Assembly: GCA_028875875.1 (NCBI GenBank)
Contig: JAGWUV010000007.1
Span: 41,044-105,043, forward strand
DNA: 64,000 bases
Direction of reading: 5' to 3'
DNA from: Bacteroidota bacterium
GTDB lineage: Bacteria; Bacteroidota; Bacteroidia; Chitinophagales; Chitinophagaceae
Shown: in pieces, positions 44,898 through 53,336 of the stretch
Layout: each line of letters opens with the position of its first letter
Numbering within the stretch: position 1 is the first letter of the stretch
Notes under the pieces: model-generated
Database searches by the model: none
What the model was told of the DNA's origin: nothing
What the model saw: the letters and a program-made list of their open reading frames with translations, nothing else
Made by a program: the position numbers and the translations under genes

Positions 44898-47054
44898 ATG
44901 AAAAGGATTTTTGTACTTCTCTTCTCGCTTACCATCACAATTTCAGTTATCTCACAAAACAATAAGGAGAAGATAAAAGTAACCGATCTGCTCAACGTTA
45001 AAAATATCAGCAATGTTTTACTAAGCCCCGATGGCTCTACAATTCTATACAGCGTTACCACAATTGAGCCCGATGGAGATAGTAAATGGGATTTTAAATA
45101 CAATAGTTATTTATACCTTGTTCCTGTTAACGGTTCAACAGCACCCAAACAAATTACAGGTAAAGATGGCGCAATGCAGCCTTGCTGGAGCCCCGATGGA
45201 AAAGAAATTGCTTTTGTAAGAATAGTAGAAGGTAAACCCCAGGTATTTTTGCTTTCCTTGGATGGAGGCGAACCCGTTCAACTTACCAAATTCAAATATG
45301 GAGCCGGTAGCCCAAAATTTACGGCTGATGGTAAACAAATCATTTTTTCATCTTCCATAACCCTGAAAGAAATGCTGCGGGATAGTATGCTGAACCCACA
45401 GCGTAAAGTACCTTCCTGGCCATTTGAAAAACCGGGCTTCGACCATAATGAGAACCTTAATGTAAATCTAGCAAAACCCAATCCTGATGGGAACATGGAT
45501 GAAATACGGGCTTATTTGGAATTGAACGTGATTGATAAAAAGGCTAAAGTTTTGGATAAGCTCAATTTTCAGCAGGAAGCCGTAACTTCTGCGGATATTT
45601 TTTTCAACCATTTCTTTAGTATCACTACCACAGGTAGTGCCTCACCAGTAGCGCTCACACACGGTTTTTACAGCTATCATTCACTTGAATTTACGCCTGA
45701 TGGCCAACACATGATCCTTAGCGCTGATATCGATTCCATACAACACCCGGACCGCAGCCTGGAAAGTGAGATTTACATTGCGGATGCAGAAGGAAAAGAA
45801 CTTCACAAAATCTTAGGTGCACAAGGTAAAATTTACAGCAGCCCTAAACTATCACCATCGGGCAAATGGCTGGCCTTTCAATACAGCGGCACTTCCTTTG
45901 TTGATGTTCCGGTATTGGGCATCATGCCTTTGAATGGCAGTGAAAAAGATATTATTTCCATTCCTTTAGACCGGAACAAAAGCAGTATTACCTGGAGCAG
46001 CGATGAAAAATATATTTACTGCACTGCACAAAGCAATGGTGGTATTCCTTTATACCGGGTAGATGTACAGCATAAAAAAGTAGAAAGATTATCTGATTAT
46101 GATGCCGGTATTAACCAGTTTTCAATAAGGAATAATATTATCGCTTTTTCTAAAACTGATATCAACAGCCCCTCCGAATTATACACGGCCGATTTGTTAA
46201 TGAAAGAACAGAAAAAAGTTTTTTCATTGAATGAATGGATCGGCAACAGGCAGTTATCTCTCCCTGAAAAACACAGCTTTGTAAACGATAAGGGTATGGA
46301 AATAGAATATTGGGTAATGAAGCCCGTGAATTATATACCCGGAAAGAAATTCCCGCTTCTTCTTGAAATTCATGGAGGCCCATCGGCCATGTGGGGACCC
46401 GGCGAAAACAGCATGTGGCATGAATTTCAATATTTCTGTGCACAAGGTTACGGAGTAGTGTACTGCAACCCCCGCGGCTCAGGTGGCTATGGTGTAGATT
46501 TTTTAAGAAGCAATATCAATGATTGGGGAACCGGCCCAACCAGTGATGTATTAACAGCCTTGGATAAAACCATTGCCGAAGGCTGGAGCGATACCAGTAA
46601 ACTATTGATTACCGGCGGTTCTTATGCAGGTTACCTGGTTAGTTGGATCATTGGGCACGATCATCGTTTTAAAGCTGCATGTTCTCAAAGAGGTGTATAT
46701 GAACTGGGAACTTTTTTTGGAGAAGGAAATGCATGGCGATTGGTACCTAATTATTTCGGCGGCTATCCCTGGCAACCTGAGGTAAAAAAAGTTTTAGACC
46801 GTGAATCGCCTATTACTTATGTTGAAAATATTACCACACCCTATATTATTTTTCATGGGGAAACAGATTTAAGAACAGGCGTAATAGAAGGTGAAATGTT
46901 GTACAAGAGCCTGAAGGTTTTAGGTCGCCCCGTTGAATATGTTCGCCATCCGGGAGCTACGCATGAACTTACCCGAAGTGGTAACAACCGGCAGCGAATA
47001 GACCAAATGTTACGTACTTATGAATTTTTTCAACGATGGCTCAACAAAAAATAA
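44898..47054 (+). CDS. S9-family prolyl-oligopeptidase-like peptidase, secreted
   Basis: A 718-residue protein with a signal peptide (about 1-20). A seven-bladed propeller of WD40-like/TolB-like repeats (about 25-440; SPDGKEIAFVR and similar) precedes an alpha/beta-hydrolase peptidase domain. Nucleophile Ser lies in TGGSYAGYLVSW, the Asp in HGETDLRTG and the His in HPGATHELT. It resembles acylaminoacyl-peptidases or dipeptidyl peptidases that trim peptides in the periplasm. It is followed after 56 bp by the tiny Cys/His protein gene. Confidence 0.92.
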   Translation: MKRIFVLLFSLTITISVISQNNKEKIKVTDLLNVKNISNVLLSPDGSTILYSVTTIEPDGDSKWDFKYNSYLYLVPVNGSTAPKQITGKDGAMQPCWSPDGKEIAFVRIVEGKPQVFLLSLDGGEPVQLTKFKYGAGSPKFTADGKQIIFSSSITLKEMLRDSMLNPQRKVPSWPFEKPGFDHNENLNVNLAKPNPDGNMDEIRAYLELNVIDKKAKVLDKLNFQQEAVTSADIFFNHFFSITTTGSASPVALTHGFYSYHSLEFTPDGQHMILSADIDSIQHPDRSLESEIYIADAEGKELHKILGAQGKIYSSPKLSPSGKWLAFQYSGTSFVDVPVLGIMPLNGSEKDIISIPLDRNKSSITWSSDEKYIYCTAQSNGGIPLYRVDVQHKKVERLSDYDAGINQFSIRNNIIAFSKTDINSPSELYTADLLMKEQKKVFSLNEWIGNRQLSLPEKHSFVNDKGMEIEYWVMKPVNYIPGKKFPLLLEIHGGPSAMWGPGENSMWHEFQYFCAQGYGVVYCNPRGSGGYGVDFLRSNINDWGTGPTSDVLTALDKTIAEGWSDTSKLLITGGSYAGYLVSWIIGHDHRFKAACSQRGVYELGTFFGEGNAWRLVPNYFGGYPWQPEVKKVLDRESPITYVENITTPYIIFHGETDLRTGVIEGEMLYKSLKVLGRPVEYVRHPGATHELTRSGNNRQRIDQMLRTYEFFQRWLNKK

Positions 47055-47110
47055 TTAGTGTAATTTGTAAGGAATAAAAAACTTAACCGTAACGATTAAA
47101 AATTGTCATT

Positions 47111-47302
47111 ATGAAAGCAGTTAAAACAATTGTTGCAGGCCTTTTTATTGTAGGCCTTATGGCTTCGCCGGCTATGGCTCAGCAAAAAGAAAAATTAAAA
47201 GAACACAAATGCACAGCTGCATGCAAAAACGGTAAGCATGTTTATGCTCATGGAGAAAAAGGGCATGTATGCGGACCAGAATGCAAGAAGAAAAAGATGT
47301 AA
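47111..47302 (+). CDS. Small secreted Cys/His-rich protein with two HxCxxxC motifs
   Basis: A 63-residue protein with a signal peptide cut after PAMAQ, leaving a mature domain of about 40 residues. That domain holds HKCTAAC (H32, C34, C38) and HVCGPEC (H52, C54, C58) with extra His at 43 and 47, in a Lys-rich setting. The twin H-x-C-x3-C pattern suggests binding of a transition metal or a disulfide-knotted fold. I do not recognise the family. It has its own terminator directly downstream. Confidence 0.8.
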   Translation: MKAVKTIVAGLFIVGLMASPAMAQQKEKLKEHKCTAACKNGKHVYAHGEKGHVCGPECKKKKM

Positions 47303-47304
47303 GT

Positions 47305-47331
47305 AAAAGGGCACTTCAACAGTGCCCTTTT
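47305..47331 (+). terminator. Intrinsic terminator after the Cys/His protein gene
   Basis: An 11-bp stem AAAAGGGCACT/AGTGCCCTTTT with a 5-nt loop, followed by a run of T. Confidence 0.9.
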
Positions 47332-47341
47332 CTTTTTTAAA

Positions 47342-48511
47342 CTATTTAATTTCTTTCAGCCAATCATTCAATCCTTTAATAATTTGCCTGGCCACAAGAG
47401 CCTGAAACTTTGGATTTACTACTTTTCTTTCATCGCTTTCATTACTTAAAAAAGCAATTTCCAATAAGCAGTTAATAAAATCTGTTGGGCCATTCAATCC
47501 AAAATTAAAATTGCCCACATTGCCAAACTCATCCATACCAATTTCAAGCATACGCTTTAAAATAGCCTGAGATAGTGGCCGGAAGCCTATATACTTGTAA
47601 TAAGTGCTACTTCCTTTTACAAGGCTACTTCCTGAAGAGTTGAGGTGAAGGCTCAGCAATACATCAGGATTTTTTTCCTGCAAAAACAATATCCTGTCTT
47701 TCATATCGAAAGTTGTATCTGTTGTTCTTGTCATAATCACTTTTACCTTCTGTTTTTTCAATTGTTTTTCCAATGCTTTTGCGAAAAGTAAAGTGTATTC
47801 TTTTTCAGAAGCTTTTAATGTAATACCATCAGCACCGGCATTAGACCCACCGTGGCCGGCATCGATAGCAATAGTTAATTTTCGAAGATCAAGTTTTTCT
47901 GGCTGCCTCTTTACTTTCAATTGCAATAGCTTGCCTTTATAATTAAGACTATAACCCCAATGCTGCCTATGTTTTAACTCAACTGTTATTTGTAATACAT
48001 CATCTTCTACCTGGTTATAGTAAATATTTTTTATTTCTTTTAGAGATTGTAATTGCGTAATCCAGTTAGTATTGGTTTGTACACCATAGAGTTCAATCAT
48101 TACCTTAGATGGATCAATTTCCATCCACGATTTATAAGGTAGTTTTTCATCCATGGAAATAGACAGAACATCATAACCACCAGAACCTTCTGCTTTCCAT
48201 GAATTTGTGAGATGATATGGTTTTTCTATTGTAAGCGTATCTTTCTCCACATATCTTTTTTCAATAAAAGCGCTATGTTGTTTTGATAATTGCACATGAT
48301 ACATATCGCCGGCAGAATCTATTACTTTAACTATTACACCGGTATCAATGTAACCCAGTTTAGCACCGCCCAGCCTGTCTTCACCCAATCCATATGCAAT
48401 GGAAGGAAGCTTTCCTGTAGTTCTTCCCATCCAAGACTTTTCAGCATTTTGAGCATTTGAAGGAATATAGAATCCGATAATAAAAGAGGATAGCAGCAAT
48501 AAATACTTCAT
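47342..48511 (-). CDS. N-acetylmuramoyl-L-alanine amidase (Amidase_3)
   Basis: A 389-residue secreted cell-wall amidase with a signal peptide ending in SNAQ. The C-terminal domain (about 205-389) has the zinc motif IDAGHGGSNAG, the Glu ligand in KASEKEYTLL, His in LLSLHLNSS and the catalytic Glu in LLEIAFLSN. The N-terminal half (about 20-200) contains an SH3-like region and an AMIN-like beta domain that could target peptidoglycan. It cleaves the bond between MurNAc and the stem peptide, as in daughter-cell separation. Confidence 0.9.
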   Translation of the reverse strand: MKYLLLLSSFIIGFYIPSNAQNAEKSWMGRTTGKLPSIAYGLGEDRLGGAKLGYIDTGVIVKVIDSAGDMYHVQLSKQHSAFIEKRYVEKDTLTIEKPYHLTNSWKAEGSGGYDVLSISMDEKLPYKSWMEIDPSKVMIELYGVQTNTNWITQLQSLKEIKNIYYNQVEDDVLQITVELKHRQHWGYSLNYKGKLLQLKVKRQPEKLDLRKLTIAIDAGHGGSNAGADGITLKASEKEYTLLFAKALEKQLKKQKVKVIMTRTTDTTFDMKDRILFLQEKNPDVLLSLHLNSSGSSLVKGSSTYYKYIGFRPLSQAILKRMLEIGMDEFGNVGNFNFGLNGPTDFINCLLEIAFLSNESDERKVVNPKFQALVARQIIKGLNDWLKEIK

Positions 48512-48534
48512 GCATTGAAAGTAACAAAAAACAA

Positions 48535-48563
48535 ATTGGGGAAGTATGATTTACTTCCCCAAT
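48535..48563 (-). terminator. Intrinsic terminator after the 420-residue outer-membrane protein gene
   Basis: A 12-bp stem ATTGGGGAAGTA/TACTTCCCCAAT with a 5-nt loop and a T-rich tail on the minus strand. Confidence 0.85.
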
Positions 48564-48590
48564 ATTCAAGAATTTATATGAGCAGAAATA

Positions 48591-49853
48591 TTAGTCGTAA
48601 CGTTTGAAGTTTTTGGGTAACCAGAAATCCCTGTAGTTAATAGTAACAGTAACCTGAACATAATTTTCACGAATAAGACCACTTTCAATAGTACCTCTGC
48701 GGCCAGCCTCCAATGCAGCAAATAAAGAGAGCTGAGGGGCTCTGGCGATGTTTACACCTGTACCAATTGTTCCTCCAATATCGATGATCTGATGACCGAA
48801 GATATCCAGGTAGGTTTGATCATAAAAAAAGCCTGCCTGCATAAAAGACTTTTCAATGGTTTGTTCCCTGTAAGTTACTTTTTTGGAATATTCAAAACCC
48901 ACATTAACACGCTGACTATTTACCAGGTTATATCCAGCACCTTTATAATTCAAGTCGCTCCAGGACTGGTGTGTATAATCTACAGCGAAAGTATATTTAT
49001 CTTTTAGGGTTGCAGCTATTCCACCTGAATAGGTATTGGGAAGCGTAAAATAATTACTCTTATAATATTGATTATTTACAATGTTGCTGCTAGTATTACC
49101 ATCGGTAACAACCAAACTGTAGTTTGCATTTAATCTTGTTTGCGTAGCACCTGTTGCACCTAATGCTACTCTCCAATTAGAACTTATTTTAGCCCGGTAT
49201 TGCAGCCCAAGTTTAAAATAAGGTTTAGAAATAGCAATATTTCTTGTGGTTATTAAAGTACTATCAAATGTTCCGGATAGTGTTTCTGTTTGCTGCAATT
49301 GCCCAAACAAATAAGTGCTTTGCAAGCCAATAGAAAAGTTTTTAGTAACAGCAAAACTGTTGGTAAGAAAGGCCTGGTTAACCCCACCAATACCATTATA
49401 ATAAGCTAACATATTCAGGTTAGTGCCCTGTATATTTTTATTACTATAAAAAGAATAACTGGCAGTACTAAATGGCATGAAACCGAAAGCAATAGCCCAC
49501 TTAGGCTTGATCTTAACGGCTAAAGTTAATTTTCGGAATTGAACATCCGATGACTGGGTGGTTGACGTATTGCTACTAACAGGCGTACCTGTATAATTAA
49601 CCCCCATATATCTTGCAGACAGTTCGGTCTGGAAAAAGTGCTGGTCCATTGTACTGAAAGACGCCGGATTAGCCATGTACATGTAACGGTTAGAGGATAA
49701 GGCCAAACCTGCATGCCCCATACCGCTTGTTCTATCAAAAAAACTCTTTTCAATATCTCCAATACCAATAATGGAATAGGGAGATGCATTATTTTGTGCT
49801 ATACCTAATTTACAGGCTGCCAAAGTGATGAATATGAAGAAGTATTTTCTCAT
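48591..49853 (-). CDS. Outer-membrane beta-barrel protein (FadL/OmpP1-like)
   Basis: A 420-residue protein with a signal peptide ending near LGIAQ. The motif NNASPYSIIGIGDIEKS followed by GMGHAGLALSSNRYMYMANPASFSTM is typical of the Bacteroidota FadL/OmpP1-like family. The remainder is a barrel with many aromatic residues. It is the second gene after a DUF4270 lipoprotein, 7 bp apart, so the two are surely in one operon and may function together at the outer membrane. Substrate unknown. Confidence 0.75.
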   Translation of the reverse strand: MRKYFFIFITLAACKLGIAQNNASPYSIIGIGDIEKSFFDRTSGMGHAGLALSSNRYMYMANPASFSTMDQHFFQTELSARYMGVNYTGTPVSSNTSTTQSSDVQFRKLTLAVKIKPKWAIAFGFMPFSTASYSFYSNKNIQGTNLNMLAYYNGIGGVNQAFLTNSFAVTKNFSIGLQSTYLFGQLQQTETLSGTFDSTLITTRNIAISKPYFKLGLQYRAKISSNWRVALGATGATQTRLNANYSLVVTDGNTSSNIVNNQYYKSNYFTLPNTYSGGIAATLKDKYTFAVDYTHQSWSDLNYKGAGYNLVNSQRVNVGFEYSKKVTYREQTIEKSFMQAGFFYDQTYLDIFGHQIIDIGGTIGTGVNIARAPQLSLFAALEAGRRGTIESGLIRENYVQVTVTINYRDFWLPKNFKRYD

Positions 49854-49860
49854 TTTTTAT

Positions 49861-51189
49861 TTATTGAACCGCTGCATAAAAAATCTGCAGTTCTATATTT
49901 CCATTGATGTTTAACTTATTTCCTAAAACGATCCTGTTAAAATTTGTTTCATAGGCAGGCGATGGCGGTGCCAGCAACAAACCATCTCTTTCATTCACCG
50001 CTGTACTTGATATAAACGCTTTTAAATAGCTGGTAAGATCGTAAGTGTATGTAGTGTTAGTACCATACAAATAATCAACGTACAAATTGCCGTATTGAAC
50101 CTGCGCCGAACCATTAATTACAGCCGTAAGGTCAGAACCTAATAAATCAAACTGGTTAGTGGTACTTAAGCGAAGTTGCGGCGGCAAGGGATACATTCCG
50201 GCCGAATAAGAATTTTTCATTGGCCTAACGATCAGTTTTGCCTGCATCAGTTTTACATAATTGGGTAACTTAAAAATATTTTTAACTGCATTAAAAGATA
50301 TTTTCGTCATGCACCCGCTTATCGGCTGGCTAAAAGCCATATTACCCGTAAGGCTTGCATTAATTTCCCTGTTAGTAGCTGTTAAATTTTGCAGAGACGT
50401 TCCCGTTCTGTCATAACTGATATGGTTAAATTGATGAGGCTTATTGTATAAACTAAAATCTGTTTGCTGGCTGGTAGTGAAAAGATCATGCTTGGTATAA
50501 TACAAACGCATGGTAACACTATCTTTAAAATTATAAACGCAACCACCAGAGGAAGCACTGATCCTTAATCCTTTAAAGTATTGTACAAAGTTGGTGTTGT
50601 TGGTAATGTCCTGGTCAAGCTTATTCTGCAACTTCCTCAATAATCTCTGGCCAAGGCTGTCATCCAGTTTTATTGCCAGCGTATCCATCCTGTTAGGGCT
50701 TATTGTAAAAGTTTTAGAGCCTAATGCTGTAGGCATTACCTGGAAAGAATCTAAATTATAGATATTAGAAGTGGTTGCATCCGTTCCTACAATACTTTGG
50801 GCTAACTGGTGCACGTTAATGGTAATAGGCTTAGTGGTATCACCATAAAAAGAATGATCCAGTTTGAGGATGAGTGATATTGAATCATAAGTCGTATTCA
50901 AATAAATATCTGAATATGCTGGCGGTGCAACTTCACAGTAAGACTCAGAAGTAATTTTACCAAAATAAGGGTCTTTATAAGAACCTACCGTACCGAATCC
51001 CTTTGCAGAGGAAATAAAGGAATCAATATATACCGTAGCGATATCGGCCGTAAAAGTATCAACCTTTATTATTTGTGTATACCCGTTGTCGATGAATTGA
51101 TTCCCGAAAGAAATATCTGTTCTTTTACAAGCTGTACCCAACAGCACAACAGTAAAAATTAAAAGCAGTAGGGAAAGATTTTTAATCAT
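49861..51189 (-). CDS. DUF4270-family lipoprotein
   Basis: A 442-residue lipoprotein: the lipobox reads VVLLGTAC near residue 21. The following FGNQFIDNGYTQIIKVDTF and the VGSYKDPYFGKITSESY motif match DUF4270, a Bacteroidota-specific surface protein family of unknown function. It heads a two-gene operon with the FadL-like protein and is divergent from the kelch/DUF4907 genes. DUF4270 and kelch-type proteins recur near each other in this phylum by my recollection, which would suggest a shared surface role. Confidence 0.85.
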   Translation of the reverse strand: MIKNLSLLLLIFTVVLLGTACKRTDISFGNQFIDNGYTQIIKVDTFTADIATVYIDSFISSAKGFGTVGSYKDPYFGKITSESYCEVAPPAYSDIYLNTTYDSISLILKLDHSFYGDTTKPITINVHQLAQSIVGTDATTSNIYNLDSFQVMPTALGSKTFTISPNRMDTLAIKLDDSLGQRLLRKLQNKLDQDITNNTNFVQYFKGLRISASSGGCVYNFKDSVTMRLYYTKHDLFTTSQQTDFSLYNKPHQFNHISYDRTGTSLQNLTATNREINASLTGNMAFSQPISGCMTKISFNAVKNIFKLPNYVKLMQAKLIVRPMKNSYSAGMYPLPPQLRLSTTNQFDLLGSDLTAVINGSAQVQYGNLYVDYLYGTNTTYTYDLTSYLKAFISSTAVNERDGLLLAPPSPAYETNFNRIVLGNKLNINGNIELQIFYAAVQ

Positions 51190-51507
51190 TTTTAAATTTA
51201 AAATGCTTCAACTTATTACAAAGTAACAGGTTTCAAAATGCCCACAATGATAGATTGTGGTCTTGTTAGAGAATTGTTACTATGGATAAATAATCTTTTG
51301 GCAACGACTATCATTATTTTTTTATCTGCAAAAAAGAGTTTTATCCTATTAATAATTGAGTAAAATTCTGTTATTTTGAGCCCGTAAAAAAAGCCGGCAA
51401 AATTGCTGGCAGACAAAATTAATTTATTCGTCTGGTTTTATCGTAAGAAAATCCATTTTAACGATTTATGGTACACCCTGCCGAATAATTTCATCAAAAA
51501 ATTTACA

Positions 51508-52527
51508 ATGAAGAGATTCAAAGACTCATTATTTCTTTTAGGTAGTGCGGCTTTAATTATGGCTTCCTGCGCAAAGTCATCTACTTCTACATCCCTGGTT
51601 GGTAACTGGATTAAACGTTCTGAATTAGATGGTGTTGCCAGAACTGAAGCAGTAGCTTTTACTATTGGCAACTTAGCATATATTTCTACCGGTTATGACG
51701 GAACCAACAGACTGGTAGATACCTGGGCTTATGATGCAACCAGCAACTCATGGTCTCAAAAAGCTGATTTCGCCGGAACTGGGAGAAACTCAGCAGTAGC
51801 ATTTTCCATTGGTGATTCAGTAGCTTATGTAACTACCGGTTACGATGGATACAATAACTTAAAAGATACCTGGAAATATTCAGCAGCAACTAATTCATGG
51901 GTTTCAAAAGCAGCTTTTGCCGGAACCGGAAGATATGATGCTATTGCATTCAGCATTAGTAATTATGGCTACGTAGCATCCGGCTTTGATGGTAATTACA
52001 CCAAAGATTTCTGGCAATACAACCCCGCCTCCGATACGTGGACCCAAAAACCAAGTTGGGGTGGCAGTAAAAGATCTCAGGCTGTAGCTTTTGTTTACAA
52101 CAACAAAGCGTACGTATGTACCGGTGTAAATAATGGCCAAACTGTTAATGACTTCTGGTCATTTGATCCATCTGTAACATCAGGTAGCCCCTGGACCCAA
52201 CTAAGAGATATCGCCAATACCAGCAGCGATACTTATGATGATGATTATACCGATATCGTTCGTATGAATGCTATTGCGTTTGTTATGGGTAATAAAGCTT
52301 ACATCACTACAGGTGAAAACGGTGGTTATATCTCCAAAACATGGGAATATGATTTTGCATCTGATCTGTGGGCTAGGAAAACCGATTACGAGCGTTCCGC
52401 CAGAAGTGGTGCTGTTGCCTTCTCAGTTCAAGGCAGAGGATTTGTAGGTTCTGGTAAAAACAGTACTTACGTGTATGATGATTTTGATGAATTCAAGCCT
52501 AATGATCCTTACAACGCAAATGATTAA
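51508..52527 (+). CDS. Kelch-repeat lipoprotein
   Basis: A 339-residue lipoprotein from ATG 51508 (lipobox ALIMASC). It consists of about six kelch-like blades of roughly 47 residues, each with a pattern of R-x-A-V-A-F, a YISTGYDG-type turn and D-T-W-x-Y-D near the blade end, forming one propeller. Such surface propellers usually bind glycans or proteins; there is no copper site as in galactose oxidase. The longer frame from 51403 lacks the signal peptide at its start. The stop overlaps the start of the DUF4907 gene by 8 bp, so the two are coupled. Confidence 0.88.
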   Translation: MKRFKDSLFLLGSAALIMASCAKSSTSTSLVGNWIKRSELDGVARTEAVAFTIGNLAYISTGYDGTNRLVDTWAYDATSNSWSQKADFAGTGRNSAVAFSIGDSVAYVTTGYDGYNNLKDTWKYSAATNSWVSKAAFAGTGRYDAIAFSISNYGYVASGFDGNYTKDFWQYNPASDTWTQKPSWGGSKRSQAVAFVYNNKAYVCTGVNNGQTVNDFWSFDPSVTSGSPWTQLRDIANTSSDTYDDDYTDIVRMNAIAFVMGNKAYITTGENGGYISKTWEYDFASDLWARKTDYERSARSGAVAFSVQGRGFVGSGKNSTYVYDDFDEFKPNDPYNAND

Positions 52528-52843
52528 AAAAAACTGGGTATACCTTGTCTTTGCCGTTTCGCTAATTATCTTCATTGTAACAAGATTTACAAATAAAGAC
52601 AAAGACAGGGTATATCTAACTATAAAATCCCTGCAAACACAGAAGGGTTGGGGATACGAGATTTATACAAACGATACATTGTACATTAAACAGGTTACTA
52701 TTCCTGCTATTGTTGGAGATGTACCGTTTGCTACAGAGAAAGAAGCTTTACTTATCGGGAACCTTGCTTTAAGTAAGATCAAAGCCGGAAAAAAACCTAC
52801 CGTAAGTAAACAGGAAATTGATAGTTGTGGAATTCATTATTAA
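52520..52843 (+). CDS. DUF4907-family membrane-anchored protein
   Basis: A 107-residue protein from ATG 52520, with one N-terminal membrane segment (WVYLVFAVSLIIFIV). The periplasmic part, with KGWGYEIYTNDTLYIKQVTIPAIVGD, FATEKEALLIGNLAL and the C-terminal KPTVSKQEIDS, fits DUF4907, a small Bacteroidota family of unknown role. It overlaps the kelch gene by 8 bp and is closed by a terminator. A shared function with the kelch protein is likely but undefined. Confidence 0.8.
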   Translation: MIKKNWVYLVFAVSLIIFIVTRFTNKDKDRVYLTIKSLQTQKGWGYEIYTNDTLYIKQVTIPAIVGDVPFATEKEALLIGNLALSKIKAGKKPTVSKQEIDSCGIHY

Positions 52844-52851
52844 TACAATTG

Positions 52852-52880
52852 AAAACTCTTAGGAAATTCCTAAGAGTTTT
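52852..52880. terminator. Strong bidirectional terminator between DUF4907 and LytTR genes
   Basis: A perfect 13-bp stem AAAACTCTTAGGA/TCCTAAGAGTTTT with a 3-nt loop, A/T runs on both sides. The last codons of the LytTR gene lie inside it. Confidence 0.9.
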
Positions 52881-53220
52881 TTTCTATCATTTCATCTACA
52901 GAAGCTTTAAAAGAATTTCCTATCGGAATGGTAAACTGCCCTATTGTAATTTCACTCCGGCTGATCGTATCAATCTGTTCTATAGCAACAATATAGGAGC
53001 GATGAACTCGTATGAATTTTTTTTCAGGAAGCTTTCCTTCAAACTCTTTCAGGTTTTGTAAAGTGGTAAGTGGTGATGCTTTCCCTTTCAGATAAACCTG
53101 TGTATAATCCCTCATACCGGCTAAAAATAATATTTCCGAAAGATTAATCTTTGTTAGTTTGTAATCAGATTTGATAAACAAAAATGTTCTTTCGTTATTA
53201 TCGGTTTTGGCAGATCTCAT
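52870..53220 (-). CDS. Stand-alone LytTR DNA-binding regulator
   Basis: A 116-residue protein made up almost entirely of a LytTR domain: FLFIKSDYKLTKINLSEILFLAGM, then YTQVYLKG, LKEFEGKLP, FIRVHRSYIVAIEQI and IGNSFK. Most LytTR proteins carry a receiver domain; none is present here, and the 116 bp upstream hold no ORF for one. It could be constitutively active or respond to a partner. It is convergent with the kelch-DUF4907 operon. Confidence 0.88.
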   Translation of the reverse strand: MRSAKTDNNERTFLFIKSDYKLTKINLSEILFLAGMRDYTQVYLKGKASPLTTLQNLKEFEGKLPEKKFIRVHRSYIVAIEQIDTISRSEITIGQFTIPIGNSFKASVDEMIEKNS

Positions 53221-53284
53221 ATCACAATTTACGGGTTTAGCAGTTTTGACTAAAGCAAATGTATTTCTTACTCCTTCATATAAA

Positions 53285-53314
53285 AAGCCCTTGCCATTTT
53301 ATTAGCAAGGGCTT
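53285..53314 (-). terminator. Intrinsic terminator after the acyl-CoA dehydrogenase gene
   Basis: A 10-bp stem AAGCCCTTGC/GCAAGGGCTT with a 10-nt loop and a short T tail on the minus strand. Confidence 0.8.
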
Positions 53315-53336
53315 AACCAATGAGCAATCAACAAAC

